A stretch of 30,462 nt of DNA from an uncultured Clostridium sp. (GTDB lineage Bacteria > Bacillota > Clostridia > Clostridiales > Clostridiaceae): the NCBI RefSeq assembly GCF_934754925.1, contig NZ_CAKVJA010000031.1, positions 1-30,462 on the forward strand. The letters are read 5' to 3'. Shown piece by piece: positions 7,834 to 16,686 of this stretch (position 1 is the stretch's first letter; each line of letters starts with the position of its first letter). Made by a program: the position numbers and the translations under genes. A model generated the notes under the pieces. It was not told the DNA's origin. It searched no databases and saw only the letters and a list, made by a program, of their open reading frames with translations.

Positions 7834-8778
7834 CTACTTATTACTTTCAATTATAGCTAATGCTACTGCACCTAGAACTCCTGCCTTACCACCAAGCTGT
7901 GCTTTTTTAACAACACAATTATTTAATATTGGGTTTAAACATCTACTTTTCATTTCTTCACTAATTATATCGAGAACTATTTGTCCACCTTCACTAACTC
8001 CTCCACCAATAACAATCATATCTGGATCAAATGCATTGGCTGCATTTGAAACTGCTACGCCTAAATATCCTAAAGCTTCTCTTAATATTTCATTTGATAA
8101 CTTATCTCCGTTACTTGCTTCAGTAAATACCTCTTTTGCCGTAACAACTTCATATTTTCTTAAGCTTGTTTCAATATTTGATTTTAAAGCTTCATCTGCT
8201 TGCTTTTTAATGGCAGTTCCTGATGACATAGATTCTACACAACCTCTATTTCCACAACCGCATCTATTTCCTGAATAATGAACTGTAGTGTGCCCAAGTT
8301 CTAAAGCATTTGATGTACTTCCTCTATATATACTCTTATTTAAAACTGCTCCTGCTCCAACTCCAGTGCTAGCAGTTATAAAAATCATATTAGTAGTTCC
8401 TACTCCTGCTCCAAATTTATATTCTGCCAATGTTGCTGCATTTGCATCATTATCTAAAAATACAGGTAATTTAAATTCAACCTCTAAGGCCTTAACTATA
8501 TTAAAATTTTTAAAAGGTAAGTTTGGAGGATCTACTATTAATCCATTTTTAACATCTAATGGTCCTGGTGATCCAATTCCTATTGAAACTACTTTATCCT
8601 CCTTAACATCTTTACTTACATACCTTATACTTTCTTTTATTTTTTCCACAATTTGCTCATATCCATTACTTGCTTCAGTTGGTTTTATAATTTCTTTTAG
8701 TATATTTCCTCTTTCATCTGATAAAGCTGTATATATTTTTGTTCCACCTAAGTCTACACCTATAAATAATTTACTCAT
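7834..8778 (-). CDS. ROK family sugar kinase (zinc-containing, glucokinase type)
   Basis: A 314-residue cytoplasmic kinase that phosphorylates a hexose or N-acetylhexosamine with ATP. Motifs in order: DLGGTKI (residues 9-15), GIGSPGPLD (67-75), DNDAN with catalytic Asp111, ASTGVGAG (136-143), and the complete zinc site His163 with CGCGNRGC (Cys173, Cys175, Cys180) followed by the conserved Glu182. Length is typical. AAAGGAG lies 6 bases before the ATG. It follows the binding-protein gene by 55 bases. In context the best candidate substrates are free mannose from the mannosidases or GlcNAc from the glycan core. ROK specificity cannot be read from these motifs, so a glucokinase function is also possible. 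Confidence 0.92.
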   Translation of the reverse strand: MSKLFIGVDLGGTKIYTALSDERGNILKEIIKPTEASNGYEQIVEKIKESIRYVSKDVKEDKVVSIGIGSPGPLDVKNGLIVDPPNLPFKNFNIVKALEVEFKLPVFLDNDANAATLAEYKFGAGVGTTNMIFITASTGVGAGAVLNKSIYRGSTSNALELGHTTVHYSGNRCGCGNRGCVESMSSGTAIKKQADEALKSNIETSLRKYEVVTAKEVFTEASNGDKLSNEILREALGYLGVAVSNAANAFDPDMIVIGGGVSEGGQIVLDIISEEMKSRCLNPILNNCVVKKAQLGGKAGVLGAVALAIIESNK

Positions 8779-8833
8779 TTTTTTCTCCTTTACTATTGAT
8801 ATGATTAAAGGAGGATTTCTCCCCCTTTATCTA

Positions 8834-10264
8834 TTATTGTTCAGCTAACCATGCATCAAGTTGAGTTTGCATTTCTTCAATAACTCTATCGATACCTTGG
8901 TCTTTTAATTTTTTATTTAACTTGTCTAAGTATTCATCAACATCTACTGATCCACTATATATAGTAGATTTAAACTCTTCAAGTACGTTGTTTATAGCTG
9001 CAATCTCATTTGTTACTTTTGAAGTATCAAACTTAAATCCAAGTACTGCAGATTCTTTAGCTGCATCATTAAATTCTTGGAATTCATCCCACTTAGTTTC
9101 TGGTTCATTATCTAAAACTTTAGTTATAAATAAGTTACCTAAAGTATAGTAACCAACAGAATAATCAGAAGCTTTATCTGTTAATTTGATTTGTTTGTCA
9201 TTAACACTTTCATAATGTGTTCCTTCTATACCATAGTTTAAAAGGTTTCTTATATATTCATCAGTATTTAAAAGGTTTAAGAATTCAACTGCTTTATCTG
9301 GATTTTTACTGTTCTTAGATACTGCAATCATAGAACCAGTTGTTGAAGCATTAGTAATATAAGAATCTGTTATTTGACTTGCTACTACATCATATTTTAA
9401 ATCTTTTGACCATAAAACTTCTGCATAAGGTTGTCCATCACCTTTTGTGACAAATCTCTTAACTGATTTATCATCTTGAGCTGTTGCAGAGTCAGCATTT
9501 ATATATCCAGCTTGATAGTATTTTCTTAATGTTTCTAATGTAGACTTCATTTTGTCTGTTTCAAACATATTTTTTACTACTAGTGAATCATCTTCGTATT
9601 CTATTCCAACTGGATCTACTAATTGTTCAAAGTATTGTGGAGCTGAGAATCCTTTTGTGATATATAGTGGAGTTACATCCGGTTCATTCTCTTTTATAAG
9701 TTTTAACCATGGCTCTAAATCTTCTAATGAATGTAACTCAGTATAAGGAATGTTGTACTTGTCTACATATTCTTTAGTAAATACCCACATTGGAGCTGTA
9801 CAAATTTCTTTTTGATTTGGTACTGCATAAATACCACCATCAACTTCTGCTCCACTCCAGAATCTATCATCTATAGCTTCTTTCATTTCACTACCTATAT
9901 TATCAAGATAAGGTGTTAAATCTAGGAAAGCACCCTTTCTAGCATTTCCTAAATAATCTCCTGCCCATGAACAAGTAAATGCTAAATCATAAGCTTCTCC
10001 TGAATTAATTATTACACCTAATTTTTGACTATACTCACCATAATCAATAAAATTCATATCTATATTTACGCCTATTTTTTCTTCTAGATATTTATTAGCT
10101 TCATCTTCAACAAGCTGTAAGTCTTTTGGCTCAGCACCTATTGTATACCATTTCAATGTTACTACATCACTTTTCTTACTTGTTGCTGTACTAGAGCATC
10201 CAGCAAATATTGATGCACCTACAAGCGCAGTTGTTGCTAAAGCAATAAGCTTTTTAATTTTCAT
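8834..10264 (-). CDS. Extracellular oligosaccharide-binding lipoprotein with DUF3502-like C-terminus
   Basis: This is the substrate-binding component of an ABC importer, tethered to the outer face of the membrane. The signal peptide ends in a lipobox (IFAGC) with lipidated Cys23. The body is a family 1 solute-binding fold (about 35-330). The C-terminal 140 or so residues resemble DUF3502, as in LplA-type proteins that work with LplB/YtcP permeases. The pneumococcal N-glycan-binding protein NgtS belongs to this general type (from memory). GGGGAGAGG lies about 6 bases before the ATG. It has its own upstream region with an operator-like site, separated by a terminator from GH85, so it probably starts a transcript that includes both kinases. 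No ATPase is encoded nearby; a shared MsmX-type ATPase elsewhere would be needed. Confidence 0.9.
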   Translation of the reverse strand: MKIKKLIALATTALVGASIFAGCSSTATSKKSDVVTLKWYTIGAEPKDLQLVEDEANKYLEEKIGVNIDMNFIDYGEYSQKLGVIINSGEAYDLAFTCSWAGDYLGNARKGAFLDLTPYLDNIGSEMKEAIDDRFWSGAEVDGGIYAVPNQKEICTAPMWVFTKEYVDKYNIPYTELHSLEDLEPWLKLIKENEPDVTPLYITKGFSAPQYFEQLVDPVGIEYEDDSLVVKNMFETDKMKSTLETLRKYYQAGYINADSATAQDDKSVKRFVTKGDGQPYAEVLWSKDLKYDVVASQITDSYITNASTTGSMIAVSKNSKNPDKAVEFLNLLNTDEYIRNLLNYGIEGTHYESVNDKQIKLTDKASDYSVGYYTLGNLFITKVLDNEPETKWDEFQEFNDAAKESAVLGFKFDTSKVTNEIAAINNVLEEFKSTIYSGSVDVDEYLDKLNKKLKDQGIDRVIEEMQTQLDAWLAEQ

Positions 10265-10289
10265 AAATTTCCTCTCCCCTTTTGCATTT

Positions 10290-10303
10290 TTATATCGTTT
10301 ACA
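10290..10303 (-). promoter_or_regulatory. Operator-like site (CcpA/LacI type) before the binding-protein gene
   Basis: On the - strand the site reads TGTAAACGATATAA, whose first eight bases match the left half of the cre consensus exactly. It lies between a TATAAAAT box (10310-10317) and the ribosome binding site, about 26 bases before the start codon. A close variant (TTTATAGTGTACATATT, 10333-10349) lies just upstream. It shares GTAAACG with the sites at 18694 and 21816. Confidence 0.45.
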
Positions 10304-10422
10304 TATTCTATTTTATAGTAATTTTTTTAGACTTTATAGTGTACATATTTTATATTTAATATAAAAATTTCATATTTGTCTACTAATATGAAAACTTTTT
10401 CCATTCTTATTAAAATAAATTA

Positions 10423-10464
10423 TTACTAACTAAGCACTAAAAATGCTTAGCTAGTAATTTTTTT
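10423..10464. terminator. Bidirectional-looking terminator after GH85
   Basis: Arms 10423-10436 and 10444-10457 (TTACTAACTAAGCA against TGCTTAGCTAGTAA) form a 14-bp stem with one mismatch and a 7-base loop. Seven T follow on the + strand; on the - strand the tail is TAATTTATTTTAA. It starts 22 bases after the GH85 stop and separates GH85 from the binding-protein unit. Confidence 0.7.
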
Positions 10465-10485
10465 AATATTAATATAGTTATTTTT

Positions 10486-13281
10486 CTATTCTAATCCAAA
10501 TACATCTATACCATAAATTCTAGCTGCAGAATCTGAACCTTGAGTTGCCTTTAATATTGTTAGTCTTACATACCTAGCATTTACTTGCTTAAATGCATCA
10601 ACAGTTTCTCCTAAAGTATTTCCTTCTCTTAAAGATACAGTAGTAAAGTTTTCTCCATCTTCACTTACTTCTATCTTGTATTCTTCAGTATTCATATCTG
10701 GATTTTCTCCACCTACTTCAGCATGTTGAATATGGACTTCATTTATTGATTTAACTTCACCTAAATCAATAGTAATATTATGATTATCTGGACCTACTGC
10801 ACACCATTTTGTAGATGGATCACCATCTAATGCATATTTAGGTGCTTCTGCATCATTTACAAAACTTGAAGCTTCTACTGTTTTATTTAATGATAGGTTA
10901 TTTAATCCTGATTCTGCTAATTTTGTAACAGTTATTAAATCTTTTATAACTATTTCATCATTACCTTTCTTATTCTTAGCTTTTAATACAACATCGTAAG
11001 TGCCTTCATTTGAATAAGTTACTGTTGGATTTTGCTCAGTACTTGTTTCAACATCTGCTCCTTTAAATGTCCATTCATAACTATCAGCAACTAAGTTACT
11101 TAAGTTTTCAAATGTAACTGATTCGCCTGGTGCCACTACAGTGCTTTTTGCTCTAAAATTAGCTTTTGGTAATGTATTATCTGGCCATTCTACTTTAACT
11201 TTTGCTGATTTTCCTCTTACGTTATCATTATTAACTGAAACTACTTCAAAAGTACTTTCCATTTCATCAGTTTCTCTCTCTAGAGAATTTATAAAGTACC
11301 TAGTATTATACGTTGCACCTAAATATGACTTACTCTTATCACTATTTACCTTATATATTTCATAATGATGCAATCCTTCACCTTCAGTAGCATCCCAAGT
11401 AAGTCTTATACCTGCTAAAGTACTATCTTCTTCAAAGCTAGTACTCTCAACTTTTACATTAGAAACATCTACCGCTTTATCAGTCTTTCCATCATCTATT
11501 GATAAATTCCCTAAATTAATTGTAAGATTATTTGCAGCTTCACTAGTTGTCATCTTATAAGAAATTGTTTTTATTGATTTATCTACAAATTTTTCAACAT
11601 CATAAGTTACTTTTGTCCAGTCTTTTTCAAGTTTTTTATCTCCTGATATTGTTTCTATAGTACCATCATCAAATTCTAATACTAAATCTAATGCAACTTC
11701 TGAATCTGCCTTTGCCATAGTTGTAAATTCTACACCTTTTTCAAGCTTTAAATCTGCACTAAATAGTTTAATAGTAGAAGATTTATTAGCCTCTAATTTA
11801 CCTAATAATTTTATTGAGTTTCCTCCATAATATGCAGTTGAATAATCTAAACTTGCTGTTAGTTGGTTTTCCCCTTCATTTTCAATTATCCATCTATATG
11901 TTGGCATAACATCAGCTAAACTTCTATTATTCCAGTCTAAAGATGATACTTTTTCTCCATCAATAAAGAAGTTATACCCATTCCCCATGCTAAAGTTTGT
12001 TTTAAATGGCAATGATGTAACTGCTGATTTTTCAACTACATATGTTGAAATACCTCTCCACGTAGTACCAGTTGCTTCAGTAGCTTTAGTTGGATCATTA
12101 AATTCATTAACCCATAATTTAGCTTCTTTTTCTTGGAATGAATCTACTGTATCTGAAGAAAAATACGTCCAGCTTGGACAATATAATCCTAATGAGGTAT
12201 ATGTTTCATTTGCTGTTTTTTCAAATAAGTCCCATTTAATAGGTGTTGCCGTACCATTAGCTTGTACATCTATTCCAGCATAAACTTCCTTAGAGTCAAC
12301 ACCTATTTTTTCTGCATGCTCTTCTGATTTCTTTAATAATTCATCTTGAGCATACTTATCTTCTGTCCACCAGAAATTTAAGAACATACTATCTGCAACT
12401 TTATTACCTTCTCCATCTATTAAGAAAATATCATTTTTATCATTAAGTGTATTTTGCCAATTTATTTCCCCATCTTTTGTCATAGAATCATACCACATTA
12501 ACTGTTGAGAATCTCCTGCCTTCTCTTTATACTGCTTTATAAATTCTTGCATAAGTTCTACATGTTCCACTGTTAATGGATTTTCTTCAGTCCCTTGAGT
12601 TTCTTGGTTTATAAACCAACCTTCAAAGTTATATGTTTTAGCAACTTCAATAAGCTTATCTACCATAATGAAGTTTCCTTCAGCATCCTTTGTAAAAAAT
12701 GTATCTAACCACTCTAATCTACCTGCAAATTCAGTTGGTGGAAAGAATATTGTTCCTAATACTTCTACTCCATTTTTATGAGCTGAATCTGTAACATCAG
12801 CACTTGGTGGAACAATTATCCCCTCACCAGCTGATCCTCCCCAATAAACAAGAGTATCTATATATTGCCAATATGAAAATGTATTTGAATCAAAAGTATT
12901 TGATCCTTGTGTAGGATTTCCGCTAGTGTTTGCGTTCATAATTGATAATGCTACTACTTTTGTATCTTTATTTTGAGTATTATTTACTGTTTGTAATTTT
13001 TCCTTATCTACTCTTTTTTGCAGTTCTATAGTACTTATATTATAAGGAGCATCTTCATCCTCTGAAGCAGTCCATTCTAATAAATCTTCAGGTAACCAAT
13101 AAGATGATATTGGAGTGTTTTGCATCTTAAAATTAAGTCCCTCTTCTGTTATTTTATATACTTGCTTATTTCCCCCTGTCGTAACATTGTTACATCCAGT
13201 AAATACTACTGCTAAAGTAAAAGCTACCGCTGTTGGTAATATCACTATCTTTTTACTTAAGTATCTCTTTCTTATTATCAT
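10486..13281 (-). CDS. GH85 endo-beta-N-acetylglucosaminidase, surface lipoprotein with accessory domains
   Basis: This enzyme hydrolyses the GlcNAc-beta-1,4-GlcNAc bond of N-glycans, releasing the glycan with one GlcNAc at its reducing end. A signal peptide ends in a lipobox (VVFTGC), so Cys30 should be lipidated and the enzyme held at the cell surface. The GH85 barrel covers about 110-400 and contains the family's Asn-x-Glu pair in GWFINQET (N225 and E227). Then come beta-sandwich regions (about 410-595), an FN3-like domain (about 600-700), a PKD domain (about 703-785, with YEWTFKGA and GTYDVVLKAKN) and a C-terminal F5/8-type (CBM32-like) domain (about 790-930). Endo-D-type enzymes share this modular style. 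AAGGGG seven bases before the ATG supports the start. It is flanked by terminators on both sides, so it can be transcribed alone. The exact glycan preference is not visible. Confidence 0.93.
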   Translation of the reverse strand: MIIRKRYLSKKIVILPTAVAFTLAVVFTGCNNVTTGGNKQVYKITEEGLNFKMQNTPISSYWLPEDLLEWTASEDEDAPYNISTIELQKRVDKEKLQTVNNTQNKDTKVVALSIMNANTSGNPTQGSNTFDSNTFSYWQYIDTLVYWGGSAGEGIIVPPSADVTDSAHKNGVEVLGTIFFPPTEFAGRLEWLDTFFTKDAEGNFIMVDKLIEVAKTYNFEGWFINQETQGTEENPLTVEHVELMQEFIKQYKEKAGDSQQLMWYDSMTKDGEINWQNTLNDKNDIFLIDGEGNKVADSMFLNFWWTEDKYAQDELLKKSEEHAEKIGVDSKEVYAGIDVQANGTATPIKWDLFEKTANETYTSLGLYCPSWTYFSSDTVDSFQEKEAKLWVNEFNDPTKATEATGTTWRGISTYVVEKSAVTSLPFKTNFSMGNGYNFFIDGEKVSSLDWNNRSLADVMPTYRWIIENEGENQLTASLDYSTAYYGGNSIKLLGKLEANKSSTIKLFSADLKLEKGVEFTTMAKADSEVALDLVLEFDDGTIETISGDKKLEKDWTKVTYDVEKFVDKSIKTISYKMTTSEAANNLTINLGNLSIDDGKTDKAVDVSNVKVESTSFEEDSTLAGIRLTWDATEGEGLHHYEIYKVNSDKSKSYLGATYNTRYFINSLERETDEMESTFEVVSVNNDNVRGKSAKVKVEWPDNTLPKANFRAKSTVVAPGESVTFENLSNLVADSYEWTFKGADVETSTEQNPTVTYSNEGTYDVVLKAKNKKGNDEIVIKDLITVTKLAESGLNNLSLNKTVEASSFVNDAEAPKYALDGDPSTKWCAVGPDNHNITIDLGEVKSINEVHIQHAEVGGENPDMNTEEYKIEVSEDGENFTTVSLREGNTLGETVDAFKQVNARYVRLTILKATQGSDSAARIYGIDVFGLE

Positions 13282-13341
13282 TTCTATACCCCTTTTCCTT
13301 CCCTAAAATAATCTATAACTAACATAATATTTAGCTATATT

Positions 13342-13376
13342 TACAACATTTTATTTTTTCACCAAACTACAACATT
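13342..13376 (-). repeat. Direct repeat upstream of GH85
   Basis: On the - strand AATGTTGTA occurs twice (13368-13376 and 13342-13350) with a 26-base period, 60-95 bases before the GH85 start. AraC-type regulators such as YesN often bind paired direct repeats, so this is a candidate site. No convincing second example was found before the other operons. Confidence 0.3.
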
Positions 13377-13400
13377 ACCCAATTTTATTATATATAAACA

Positions 13401-13469
13401 TTTAAGGAATACCTCAAATTTTAATAATTATATTTTGTTATAATTAATTCTTTTGAGATATTCCTTAAA
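13401..13469 (-). terminator. Long hairpin terminator after GH38
   Basis: Arms 13401-13418 and 13452-13469 (18 bp, one mismatch, core TTTAAGGAAT) enclose a 33-base AT-rich loop. It starts 5 bases after the GH38 stop and ends 120 bases before the GH85 start. The T-tract is poor (ATGTTTATATATAA on the - strand), so it may attenuate rather than fully stop readthrough. Confidence 0.6.
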
Positions 13470-13474
13470 TTGCT

Positions 13475-16400
13475 TTATCTTAATTTAAATTTAAATGTCT
13501 TTATTTCATATGGTTTAATGGTAAAGTTAACCTTATTTCCAACTGGAGATAATTCTTCTAAATCTTTTTCTAGAAGGTTACATTCTTTGATTTCTTTTAT
13601 ATCTTTAAAGAACTCTAATGTAACATTACTTCTCTTATTGTGGAATTCATACATTCTTACAATTAAATCATCTGAATCTTCAGCTTTCTTAATTACCTCT
13701 ATCATTACATTATCCTTATCAACCTTTGCTAAGCTTAATGTATTTGGTAAGTCCCCTTTATGCGCTTCTTCAACAGTTGTAATAAATGGAGTATTTAACT
13801 CGTAAGCTTTTTGTGAAGTTTGTCCTTCCTTCCAATCTCCATTATGGCTGTAGATTGAATAAGTTAAATGATGAACTTCTTTATCTGCATCAGGATTTGG
13901 ATCACAAGTTGATTTTAATAATGTTAATCTCATATTTCCATCTTTAATGTCATGTCCATACTTACAGTTATTTAATAATGAAACTCCAAAATCTCCTTCT
14001 GAAAGATCAGCCCACTTATGTCCACAAACTTCAAATGCAGCAACTTCCCAAGATGTATTATTGTGAGTTGGTCTTGTAACATTACCATATTGAATTTCAT
14101 AAGTTGCTTCACTTGCATTTATTTCAACTGGGAATGCAGTCTTAACAAGAACATCTCTTTCTTTCCAATCTATAACTGTTTCAAAATCTACTCTTTCTAT
14201 ATCATTATAAATATGAATATTTTGAACTATTGTTGATTCTAAGAACTTTCTTTCTAATCTTAAAGTACTTCTTACTGGTCCTTGCTCAACAACTTCAATA
14301 CTTTGAACATCATCAATCTTCCACATTTTTTCTTTATAGTAGATATCTATATCCCAGTTATCGAAACACATTGGCTTATCTTCAAATGCTTGAATCTCGT
14401 TCCCTATAGCTCCATCCTTTAATAATTCTCTATTTTGATCTTTATGAATAAATGAAACTATTTGTCCTTTTTCATCAAACTTAATCTTAACAAATTTGTT
14501 TTCTGCTTCTGTTGTTGTTAATTTTACTACTTCAGTATTAACATCATCAGCTTCAACTATAGCATAACTCTTATATCCATTTGCCGGAACTCCTTTAGCA
14601 AAGAATATAGCCTTATTTCCTTCGATTTTTTGACAAACTAATTTGTTACCATCTTCATCAATTACTGCAACATTATTTATACCTACTGGTATTTCAAAAG
14701 TAGCTATATCGCTTCTTTCAAATCCTAATGTGTTATTTACAACTACACTTCTATTATCTAAGTTAATCTTTGAAGCTATAAACCCTTTAGTCTCATTAAT
14801 CATTGAATCTGCATTTTCTATTAACTCTTTGTATTCAACTTCTGTTACATCATAAACTTCCTTAATTGATGAACCAGGAATAATATCATGGAATTGGTTT
14901 AATAATACTGTTTCCCATGAATTATTAATATTTTCTTGTGGGTAAGCTTTACCTTCTAACATAGCTAAAGAGTTTAATTTTTCAGCAGCTGTGTACATAT
15001 TTTCACATTTTCTGTTATCTCTCTTATTTCTAGCCATTGAAGTATAAGTTCCCCTATGGTATTCAAGATATAACTCCCCATTCCATTTAGCTAATTTGTT
15101 ATTATCTTTAACTTTTTCTTCTAATCTTTTAAAGTAATCTAAAGATGTTCCCATCTTAACTTTTGGTGCTCCTGGTATACCCTTTGAAAGTCTTCTAGCA
15201 TTTTCAAGCATTTCTAATGTGGCACCACCACCACCATCTCCCCATCCAAAGGAAATTAATACATCATTATTTAAGTTCTTATCTTGGTATCTTCTCCATG
15301 CACCCATTACTGCATCTGGTTGAATATGACCATTATAAGTAGTGAAATGAGATTCTCTCTCTTGTCCAGGTCCAGTTGTAGTTATGAAGTGAGTTAATAC
15401 TTCTGTACCATCAATACCTTTCCACATAAATGTATCATGAGGAATTTTATTAAATTGATTCCATGCAATCTTAGTTGTCATAAAGTAATCAACATCTGAT
15501 TTCTTTAATATTTGTGGTAATGCTGCAGAGTATCCAAATACATCTGGTAACCATAAAATCTTGCTATCTACATTAAATTCATCCTTAAAGAATCTTTTAC
15601 CATGCATTATTTGTCTTACTAAAGACTCTCCTGAAGTTACATTACAGTCAGATTCAAGCCACATAGCTCCTTCTGGTTCCCATACACCTTCTTCAATTTT
15701 CTCTTTAACTTTTTCATAAATCTTTGGATGATCTTCTTTTAACATCTTATACAGTTGAGGTTGTGAAGACATAAAGATATATTCAGGATATTCTTCCATA
15801 AGTTTTAATACTGTTGAGAAACTTCTAGCAACTTTTTCTCTAGTTTGAGCAACAGTCCATAACCAAGCAACGTCTATATGAGTATGTCCAACGCATGTAG
15901 CTATAACATCTTCGTGACCACATAGTTCTCCATAGAATTTATCATTTAAGAAGTCATTTGCTTTCTTAACACTTTCATCATACATTTCACTCTTTGGTCT
16001 TCTTAAATCTATTAAGTTAACAGCTTCATTTAATACAGTTATCATATCAACTCTATTTTTATCTTCTTTTTCAAGCTCTTTACAAACATCTACTGGTACT
16101 TTTAAGTTCCAATATAATTCTCTTGATGCCATATCAATAACTACTAAGTTACCACTTAATGTAGCTAATTTATCTGCTAACATTCCTGCATATGCATGTA
16201 AGTCTATTTCATATTTTTCTCCAGCAACTGCATTGTGAGTTAATATTATTTCTCTATGGTTAATATCTACACCTTGGATCTGTTCTCCATTTACATAAAG
16301 TATAAATTGAGGATTTGTTGCATCCCAACCTTCTTCAAAAGTTTTGAAATTTAGTGCTATAGTTTGTCCTGCAAAACGTTCTGGAACTTCTACTGTACAC

Positions 16401-16606
16401 TTGAACCAACCATGAGCATCTCTTCCTCCCCATAAATCTCCTGTCTTAAAATCTCTCCATCCATCAGCTGGAGCTTCTTTTATTAAATCAATGTTATGAT
16501 AATTTCCATCTATATACTTGTAATTGTCTATTGATATACTATCTCTATAAATATGTTTTGATATTTCTCCACAAATTTTGTCAATTCTTTCTAATAAGTA
16601 ATACAT
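13475..16606 (-). CDS. GH38 alpha-mannosidase (cytoplasmic)
   Basis: This enzyme releases alpha-linked mannose from imported oligomannose glycans. The GH38 barrel carries zinc ligands in HTHIDVAWLW (His241, His243 by position, Asp245), the nucleophile Asp355 in LPDVFGYS and the further zinc histidine His517 in YLEYHRGTYTS. An N-terminal beta region (about 1-225) and the large C-terminal beta-sandwich domains (about 620-1043) match the roughly 1,040-residue bacterial form. There is no signal peptide, so it acts on sugars already transported. GGGAGGAG six bases before the ATG is a strong ribosome binding site. It follows the ytcP-type permease gene by 80 bases and is probably co-transcribed with both permeases. 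Linkage preference (alpha-1,2, 1,3 or 1,6) cannot be told from sequence. Confidence 0.95.
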   Translation of the reverse strand: MYYLLERIDKICGEISKHIYRDSISIDNYKYIDGNYHNIDLIKEAPADGWRDFKTGDLWGGRDAHGWFKCTVEVPERFAGQTIALNFKTFEEGWDATNPQFILYVNGEQIQGVDINHREIILTHNAVAGEKYEIDLHAYAGMLADKLATLSGNLVVIDMASRELYWNLKVPVDVCKELEKEDKNRVDMITVLNEAVNLIDLRRPKSEMYDESVKKANDFLNDKFYGELCGHEDVIATCVGHTHIDVAWLWTVAQTREKVARSFSTVLKLMEEYPEYIFMSSQPQLYKMLKEDHPKIYEKVKEKIEEGVWEPEGAMWLESDCNVTSGESLVRQIMHGKRFFKDEFNVDSKILWLPDVFGYSAALPQILKKSDVDYFMTTKIAWNQFNKIPHDTFMWKGIDGTEVLTHFITTTGPGQERESHFTTYNGHIQPDAVMGAWRRYQDKNLNNDVLISFGWGDGGGGATLEMLENARRLSKGIPGAPKVKMGTSLDYFKRLEEKVKDNNKLAKWNGELYLEYHRGTYTSMARNKRDNRKCENMYTAAEKLNSLAMLEGKAYPQENINNSWETVLLNQFHDIIPGSSIKEVYDVTEVEYKELIENADSMINETKGFIASKINLDNRSVVVNNTLGFERSDIATFEIPVGINNVAVIDEDGNKLVCQKIEGNKAIFFAKGVPANGYKSYAIVEADDVNTEVVKLTTTEAENKFVKIKFDEKGQIVSFIHKDQNRELLKDGAIGNEIQAFEDKPMCFDNWDIDIYYKEKMWKIDDVQSIEVVEQGPVRSTLRLERKFLESTIVQNIHIYNDIERVDFETVIDWKERDVLVKTAFPVEINASEATYEIQYGNVTRPTHNNTSWEVAAFEVCGHKWADLSEGDFGVSLLNNCKYGHDIKDGNMRLTLLKSTCDPNPDADKEVHHLTYSIYSHNGDWKEGQTSQKAYELNTPFITTVEEAHKGDLPNTLSLAKVDKDNVMIEVIKKAEDSDDLIVRMYEFHNKRSNVTLEFFKDIKEIKECNLLEKDLEELSPVGNKVNFTIKPYEIKTFKFKLR

Positions 16607-16686
16607 AATATACTCCTCCCAAATTTATCCTAATTTACTCTTTATCTTTATTAAAATTTTTATGTTTTTAAAATTATTTTATTTAA

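Noticed and set aside
7718..8848. Two + strand open frames of about 186 codons each across the kinase genes
   Set aside because: They lie opposite well-supported ROK kinase and membrane protein genes, are low-complexity Leu/Pro/Ser-rich translations and lack family motifs.
13470..14855. Three + strand open frames within GH38
   Set aside because: They are antisense shadows of a secure GH38 gene, with no ribosome binding sites of note.
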